13,841 nt of DNA from Magnetovibrio sp. (GTDB lineage: Bacteria > Pseudomonadota > Alphaproteobacteria > Rhodospirillales_A > JABHCV01), in assembly GCA_002717285.1 (NCBI GenBank), contig PBDF01000005.1:123020-136860 (forward strand), read 5' to 3'. The stretch's first letter is position 1. Each line of letters opens with the position of its first letter. The notes under the pieces are model-generated. The model did not search any database. It was not told the origin of the DNA and saw only the letters and a program-made list of their open reading frames with translations. Positions 9,073-13,841 of the stretch are shown one piece after another. Made by a program: the position numbers and the translations under genes.

Positions 9073-9294
9073 GAAGTTTTTAAAATATAGTTATTTTGTA
9101 TGTTCATATGCGGAATTTCAAGAATCGCACGTTACTTGTTTAACGAACACCCTTTGAACAACTCGGAAACATAAAAAACCCAAGGTTAAAGAAATAAAAA
9201 TTATATATCTTTTTCTTGTGATGGGAGCTGTCATAGTATGTTCGCTAAAACTGCGACTTGCGCTTTTTAGAAAGCCACCCTATTGTGCAATTTT

Positions 9295-10257
9295 ATGAAT
9301 AAAAATGCGTCAAGCAAAGTACGATTTCCACATAGACACCTTCTTGGTTTAGAAGGCCTAACTTCTGATGTTATATCTCTCCTCTTGGATTGCGCTGAAA
9401 ACTTTGTCGAACACAATCGGCAAGTAGACAACACACTATCTTCCTTGAGTGGACGCACCATCGTCAACCTGTTTTTTGAAGAATCAACCCGTACAAGAAC
9501 ATCTTTCGAGTTAGCTGCAAAACAATTGGGTGCAAATGTTATAAACATGTCAGTTGCAACCAGTTCGGTCAAAAAAGGAGAGACCCTAATTGACACAGCA
9601 ATGACCCTTAATGCCATGCATCCAGATGTTCTCGTGGTGCGACATAATGAGTCCGGTGCAGTAAAATTATTATCTGAAAAAGTAAATTGTGCGGTCATTA
9701 ATGCTGGTGACGGATGGCACGAGCATCCAACCCAAGCGCTTTTAGATGCTCTGACTATCCGTAGACGCAAAGGCTCCATATCAGGTTTACTTGTTGCTAT
9801 CTGTGGCGACATAGCACATTCACGTGTTGCTCGCTCTAACATTTTTCTCCTCAACGCCATGGGAGCGCAAGTTAGATTAATCGCACCAAAAACCCTCATT
9901 CCGGCAGGCATTGGTCAAATGGGAGTTGAAATATTTAATAATATGGAGAAGGGACTTCAGGACTGTGACATTGTTATGATGTTGCGTTTGCAAAGCGAGC
10001 GTATGGCTAGTGGCTTCTTCCCCTCAATTCGAGAATACTTTCATTTTTTTGGACTAGATTATAAAAAACTAGCAAGCGCAAAAGCCGATGCCCTGATCAT
10101 GCATCCGGGACCTATGAACAGAGGAGTTGAGATTGCATCCGAGGTAGCCGACGATCTTGGACGCTCAGTCATTCGGGAACAGGTAGAGATGGGCGTTGCA
10201 GTCCGTATGGCTTGCTTAGAGTTACTGACAACCAATACAACTGAAAGTAACGAATAA
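9295..10257 (+). CDS. pyrB: Aspartate carbamoyltransferase catalytic subunit
   Basis: A 320-residue ATCase catalytic chain. It joins carbamoyl phosphate and aspartate, the committed step of pyrimidine synthesis in the cytoplasm. The key sites are intact: STRTRTSFE (64-72) for carbamoyl phosphate, Lys94 in the VKKGET loop, HPTQALLDA (144-152), [19 protein letters not shown] (230-236) for aspartate and HPGPMNRG (270-277). ATG 9295 is chosen. The frame extends upstream only to a TTG at 9283, four codons earlier, and neither start has a good Shine-Dalgarno. No regulatory PyrI gene is visible. The TAA overlaps the pyrC ATG by one base, so PyrB and PyrC are likely made together, as expected if they form one complex. 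Confidence 0.96.
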   Translation: MNKNASSKVRFPHRHLLGLEGLTSDVISLLLDCAENFVEHNRQVDNTLSSLSGRTIVNLFFEESTRTRTSFELAAKQLGANVINMSVATSSVKKGETLIDTAMTLNAMHPDVLVVRHNESGAVKLLSEKVNCAVINAGDGWHEHPTQALLDALTIRRRKGSISGLLVAICGDIAHSRVARSNIFLLNAMGAQVRLIAPKTLIPAGIGQMGVEIFNNMEKGLQDCDIVMMLRLQSERMASGFFPSIREYFHFFGLDYKKLASAKADALIMHPGPMNRGVEIASEVADDLGRSVIREQVEMGVAVRMACLELLTTNTTESNE

Positions 10258-11549
10258 TGAGTCGCGTTGCTTACATAAATGCTCGTCTTCTTGATCCTGC
10301 TAGTGGTCTTGACAGCCATGGGGCACTACTTTGTGATGACAAATTGATTGTTGATTTTGGCCCTGAACTCTTCAAGGATGAAGTACCTGATGGTATTACA
10401 GTAGTTGATTGTAAGGGTTTTTGCCTGATGCCAGGGCTGGTTGATATGAGGGTTCAACTACGAGAACCTGGCGAGGAACATAAAGGCACACTTGAATCCG
10501 CTGGACGGACGGCATCTGCCGGTGGAGTCACATCAATGGTATGTCTTCCCAATACGAACCCGGTCATCGACGATGTATCAGTTCTGGAATTTGTTGCAAG
10601 AAGGGCTAGAAAATTAGAGCTAGCAAAAGTTTACTCGTACGGAGCAGTTACAAAGGGACTGGAGGGGAAAGAGCTAGCTGAAATTGGATTACTCTCTAAT
10701 TCCGGCGCACTTGCTTTTACAGATGGCATCAAGTCTGTAGAAAATCCCCGAATAATGGGTCAAGCTTTAAGCTATGCCTCGAACTTTGGACAAATGATAA
10801 TTCAACATGCCGAGGAACCAAACTTGGCGAGAGATGGGGTCATGAATTCTGGGGAAACTGCTACCAGACTTGGTCTTACTGGTATTCCAAGACAAGCGGA
10901 AATTATTATGGTAGAGCGTGACATTCGACTAGCTGAAATGACTCGCGGACGTTTGCACTTTGCTCATTTATCAACATCTGACTCTATTGATGTTGTTAGA
11001 AAAGCTAAGGCTAGAGGTCTGGATATTACCTGTGATACTGCACCACCCTATTTTTCCTTGAGTGAAATTTCAGTCGGTGATTATCGAACATTTTCTAAAC
11101 TATCGCCACCATTACGAAACGAAAGCGACAGACTAGCAGTAATTGAGGGTATAAGAGATGGTACAATAGATACTGTTGCCTCAGATCATGCACCACACGA
11201 TGAAGAGTCTAAACGTCTTCCTTTTGCTGATGCCGCCTTTGGTGGTGTTGGCTTAGAAACACTTCTAGCCATAACCTTGGAGCTATTTCACAATGGCCAT
11301 CTTGATCTTCTTAGCACTTTAAAATTAATTACGAGTGCTCCATCCGATCTTCTGGCACTTAAAGCAGGTCAAATTAAAAAAGGATTTCCTGCTGACCTTA
11401 CTCTATTTGACCCGAACCGCGGCTGGAAAATAGACGCAGATACCATGCAAAGTATTTCCAAGAACTCTCCCTTTGACGGTCGGCCTGTTCAGGGCGCCGT
11501 TCTCATGACTGTAGTTGATGGGCGCATAGTATTTGACCAGATGTCCTAA
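10257..11549 (+). CDS. pyrC: Dihydroorotase homologue, probably non-catalytic partner of PyrB (PyrC'/PyrX-like)
   Basis: A 430-residue amidohydrolase of the type I dihydroorotase family. Active enzymes carry an HxH metal motif near residue 65 (usually DxHVHLREPG). Here it is DMRVQLREPG, so both histidines are replaced, by Arg65 and Gln67. The usual TPHH segment reads APPY (262-265), and the Asn of NPPLR is Ser283. Other ligand positions survive: Asp156, His184 (QHAEEP), His237 (AHLSTS) and Asp310 (SDHAPH). Loss of HxH predicts no normal metal centre. By analogy with the inactive dihydroorotase chains that hold ATCase together in Pseudomonas, it probably has a structural role for PyrB, with a true PyrC elsewhere. 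It overlaps pyrB by one base and ends 3 bases before plsY. Confidence 0.9.
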   Translation: MSRVAYINARLLDPASGLDSHGALLCDDKLIVDFGPELFKDEVPDGITVVDCKGFCLMPGLVDMRVQLREPGEEHKGTLESAGRTASAGGVTSMVCLPNTNPVIDDVSVLEFVARRARKLELAKVYSYGAVTKGLEGKELAEIGLLSNSGALAFTDGIKSVENPRIMGQALSYASNFGQMIIQHAEEPNLARDGVMNSGETATRLGLTGIPRQAEIIMVERDIRLAEMTRGRLHFAHLSTSDSIDVVRKAKARGLDITCDTAPPYFSLSEISVGDYRTFSKLSPPLRNESDRLAVIEGIRDGTIDTVASDHAPHDEESKRLPFADAAFGGVGLETLLAITLELFHNGHLDLLSTLKLITSAPSDLLALKAGQIKKGFPADLTLFDPNRGWKIDADTMQSISKNSPFDGRPVQGAVLMTVVDGRIVFDQMS

Positions 11550-11552
11550 ACC

Positions 11553-12161
11553 ATGACAATCGAAATAACAGCCATTCAACTTATTGCAATTATTTGCGGC
11601 TATTTACTTGGGTCCATTCCTTTTGGGTTGGTGCTGACACGTTTCACTAAGAAAGAAGACATTCGCAAAATTGGTTCAGGAAACATTGGAGCAACAAATG
11701 TATTGAGAACTGGCAACAAAATGCTGGCGCTAGCAACATTACTACTCGACACCGGGAAAGGTGCTGCTGCTGCACTGACTGTTAGCTACTTTGATCCATT
11801 AGCTGGTATCATTGCTGGTGGTTTTTCAGTAATTGGCCATAACTTTCCAATTTGGCTCAAATTCAAAGGAGGTAAGGGCGTTGCAACAACGCTGGGTGTA
11901 CTCCTCGCACTCGCATGGCCTGTTGGGTTATCAGTTTGTGCAGTTTGGATATTAACTGTATCTTTTTTTCGCATTTCATCCCTCGCAGCACTGGTGGCAT
12001 TGTCAATATCCCCTGTTATTGCTTGGTGGCTAACTCATGATTTTGAGCTAACCGTTCTTGCTACCATTCTTGCCTTCACTTCAACACTCCGCCATCGCCA
12101 AAACATCAACCGCCTAATAAGAGGTCAGGAACCAAAAATTGGCACGAAAAAAAGCTCTTAA
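11553..12161 (+). CDS. plsY: Acyl-phosphate:glycerol-3-phosphate acyltransferase
   Basis: A 202-residue inner-membrane enzyme that transfers an acyl group from acyl-phosphate to glycerol-3-phosphate, the first step of phospholipid synthesis with PlsX. It has about five hydrophobic segments (near 7-28, 55-78, 84-98, 112-137, 142-180). The conserved cytoplasmic motifs are GSIPFG (20-25), KIGSGNIGATNVLRTG (39-54), the GKG at 68-70 and GHNFPIWLKFKGGKGVATT (95-113). The C-terminal LRHRQNINRLIRG is also typical. It follows pyrC with a 3-base gap and no clear Shine-Dalgarno, so its translation probably relies on coupling. In relatives the next gene is usually dprA, which is absent here. Confidence 0.95.
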   Translation: MTIEITAIQLIAIICGYLLGSIPFGLVLTRFTKKEDIRKIGSGNIGATNVLRTGNKMLALATLLLDTGKGAAAALTVSYFDPLAGIIAGGFSVIGHNFPIWLKFKGGKGVATTLGVLLALAWPVGLSVCAVWILTVSFFRISSLAALVALSISPVIAWWLTHDFELTVLATILAFTSTLRHRQNINRLIRGQEPKIGTKKSS

Positions 12162-12609
12162 ATTCTTCAACAAGAAACACTTGTTACATCTAAATTGCAG
12201 TATAAATATGAGGTAACTCGATCTATTTACACCAATTCACAAGATAACTTGAACTATTTGACACAATTTCAAAGATAAAGTAGGAACCAAGAAAAATAAT
12301 GTGACATCATTAACATAAGCAAGTCTAAAATTTTTTAACAAATAAGGCGAATAAAATTATACACAAGCCATTGATTATATTTCTAAAAAATTCTCTTTTG
12401 TGAGGATATATAACTCCTCAACTCGATAAAACTATAAAATAAAATGAAGTCCAATTGTCCGTTTGTGTTGACGAATTCATCCGCAACTGCCAATTGTCCA
12501 TAATTTAATGTTGAAAGTGCTATTGAAAAAATAGGCCAGTTATACGATTTAAAAGACAATACATTAGCTATTTAAAATTACTGGACCCAGTACGAGAGCA
12601 ATAAAATAA
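12162..12609. other. Gene-free AT-rich gap where dprA would be expected
   Basis: No convincing coding frame lies in these 448 bases. A 38-codon stretch after the plsY stop is open but has no start and resembles nothing I know. I cannot make out DprA-type motifs in what I read of it. Items visible are: TTGACA at 12258-12263 with only a poor -10 (TAGGAA) 17 bases on; a perfect 6-bp inverted repeat TGAGGA/TCCTCA at 12401-12420 with an 8-base loop and no T run after it; and a direct repeat of CCAATTGTCC (12451-12460 and 12490-12499). The topA promoter must lie here unless topA is read through from plsY; I could not fix its boxes. Confidence 0.6.
12451..12499. repeat. Two direct copies of CCAATTGTCC upstream of topA
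   Basis: The 10-base word CCAATTGTCC occurs at 12451-12460 and 12490-12499, 39 bases start to start, or close to four helical turns. The core CAATTG is palindromic. Helically phased copies in a promoter region could be a regulator's binding site, but the surroundings are so AT-rich that chance is a real alternative. Confidence 0.35.
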
Positions 12610-13653
12610 ATGAACGTCGTTATTGTTGAATCACCAGCTAAAGCGAAAACTATTAACAAGTACCTCGGTTCCAATTACACGGTTCTTGCTAGTTATGGTC
12701 ATGTACGAGACCTGCCGTCTAAAAACGGATCTGTTCGTCCAGAAGATGATTTTGCCATGGATTGGGAAGTAGATACAAGGTCACAAAAGCAGATAAAAGA
12801 GATTACTGCTGCTGTTAAGGGTGCGACTCAACTCTATCTTGCGACTGACCCCGATCGTGAGGGCGAAGCGATTTCTTGGCATGTTCTAGATGTATTAAGA
12901 AAGAAAAAAGCACTCAAAGATATTGAAATCAAACGTGTAGTTTTTAATGAAATCACAAAGAGCGCTATTACAAAAGCATTTGAGACTCCGCGCGACCTAG
13001 ACATGCCTCTGATAAATGCTTACTTGGCACGGCGTGCGTTAGATTATTTAGTTGGCTTTACTTTGTCACCTGTACTTTGGCGCAAATTGCCAGGCTCACG
13101 TTCTGCTGGACGCGTGCAATCTGTGGCGTTACGCTTAATTTGCGAACGAGAGACAGAGATTGAAACCTTCAAACCAGTTGAGTATTGGTCCATCAAAGCT
13201 GAGTTCAACACACCACGGGGTTCTTGTTTCAAATCCTCCCTGACCCATTTTAAAGGTAAAAAACTTGACAAAATGTCGATAGCTGATGAAGTACACGCGA
13301 TACGTTGCGTAGATGCCATTGAGTCTACAAATTTCACTGTCTCCAAGATAGAACGTAAGCAATCTCGGCGAAACCCATACGCAACCTTCAACACATCAAC
13401 CCTACAACAGGAGGCCTCACGTAAGCTTTACTTTGCAACTAAACGGACTATGCAAATCGCCCAGCGATTGTATGAAGGTTTTAACATTAATGGAGAAACT
13501 GTTGGACTGATCACATATATGCGTACTGATGGAGTTTTTATCTCTGGTGAAGCCGTCGATTCCATTCGCAAAATTGTAAGTAATGATTATGGTGTAAAAT
13601 ATATACCCGACAATCCGCGCATCTATAAATCTAAAGCTAAGAACGCACAGTAA
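12610..13653 (+). CDS. topA: DNA topoisomerase I, N-terminal portion, ended early by an in-frame stop
   Basis: Type IA topoisomerase, which relaxes negative supercoils by a tyrosine-linked single-strand break. The 347 residues before the stop contain the Toprim domain, with Glu7 in VIVESPAKAKTI and the acidic triad in ATDPDREGEAISWH (Asp80, Asp82, Glu84). They continue with LARRALDYLVGFTLSP, SAGRVQSVALRLI and the catalytic LITYMRTD with Tyr303. The reading then meets TAA at 13651-13653, right where the family reads KNAQEAHEAIRP, so TAA stands for the conserved Glu (GAA, one base different). The product would lack the rest of the core gate and all C-terminal DNA-binding domains; full-length relatives exceed 800 residues. 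The start ATG 12610 fits the usual MNVVIVESPAKAK beginning. Confidence 0.9.
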   Translation: MNVVIVESPAKAKTINKYLGSNYTVLASYGHVRDLPSKNGSVRPEDDFAMDWEVDTRSQKQIKEITAAVKGATQLYLATDPDREGEAISWHVLDVLRKKKALKDIEIKRVVFNEITKSAITKAFETPRDLDMPLINAYLARRALDYLVGFTLSPVLWRKLPGSRSAGRVQSVALRLICERETEIETFKPVEYWSIKAEFNTPRGSCFKSSLTHFKGKKLDKMSIADEVHAIRCVDAIESTNFTVSKIERKQSRRNPYATFNTSTLQQEASRKLYFATKRTMQIAQRLYEGFNINGETVGLITYMRTDGVFISGEAVDSIRKIVSNDYGVKYIPDNPRIYKSKAKNAQ

Positions 13654-13841
13654 GCACACGAAGCTATCCGACCTACTGACCTTACTCGGAAACCAAGTGA
13701 TGTTGCACAGTACCTAGATCAAGATCAGCTCAAACTTTATGAATTAATATGGAAACGCACTATTTCCAGCCAGATGCAAGCTGCAATCATTGATCAAGTT
13801 GCAGCCGACATAGACTCAACTGATCAGCAGACAACACTACG
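13654..13841 (+). pseudogene. topA: Continuation of topA beyond the internal stop, cut by the window edge
   Basis: The same frame stays open to the last base and continues the topoisomerase I sequence without a break: AHEAIRPTDLTRKPSDV, then YLDQDQLKLYELIWKRTISSQM, typical of domain I/III after the active-site tyrosine. There is no shift of frame and no decay, so the only visible lesion is the TAA at 13651. There is no plausible independent start here. It would be translated only by readthrough, or the stop is a sequence error. Either a very recent nonsense mutation or an error in the read or assembly is most likely. Confidence 0.8.

Noticed and set aside
9283..9294. TTG at 9283 as the pyrB start
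   Set aside because: It adds only four residues, has no ribosome binding site, and an ATG follows at 9295 that fits family N-termini.
9267..9911. Long minus-strand open frame (214 codons) inside pyrB
   Set aside because: It is opposite a well-conserved pyrB and its translation has no recognisable motif; it reflects codon structure on the other strand.
13651..13653. Reassigned TAA codon
   Set aside because: TAA ends gatC, gatA, pyrB, pyrC, plsY and others normally here, so a general change of the code is excluded.

Overview
This is an AT-rich segment of a bacterial chromosome, most likely from a marine, surface-water alphaproteobacterium. The main evidence is the run ruvX-pyrB-pyrC-plsY-(dprA)-topA next to gatC-gatA-gatB, an order I know from Alphaproteobacteria. 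The protein flavour (RuvX N-terminus, degenerate PyrC beside PyrB) agrees. A light-dependent photolyase/cryptochrome relative and a TPR-sulfotransferase fit an oceanic lineage such as the SAR116 type, but that finer placement is only a guess.

Left part (1-4222), accessory genes: the 3' portion of a photolyase/cryptochrome-family gene that enters from outside the window; a convergent exported alpha/beta-hydrolase-like protein; a tRNA-Ser(GCU) on the minus strand with its own promoter; and, pointing away from the tRNA, a TPR-sulfotransferase that starts with TTG behind a strong ribosome binding site.

Middle (4329-8451, minus strand): the tightly packed gatC-gatA-gatB operon for the tRNA-dependent amidotransferase, preceded on the same strand by an exported SH3b-domain protein of unknown role.

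Right part (8614-13841, plus strand): ruvX (pre-16S rRNA processing), then pyrB-pyrC-plsY with 1-nt overlap or 3-nt spacing (pyrimidine synthesis and phospholipid synthesis), a 448-bp gene-free AT-rich gap where dprA would be expected, and topA running off the right edge.

Four points deserve attention. topA carries an in-frame TAA exactly where the family has a conserved glutamate, and the frame stays topA-like beyond it. The PyrC has lost the HxH metal-binding motif and other catalytic residues, so it is probably a structural partner of PyrB and not a working dihydroorotase. dprA is missing from its usual slot. The photolyase relative lacks several residues that define DNA-repairing CPD photolyases. 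I see no CRISPR array, insertion sequence or prophage.
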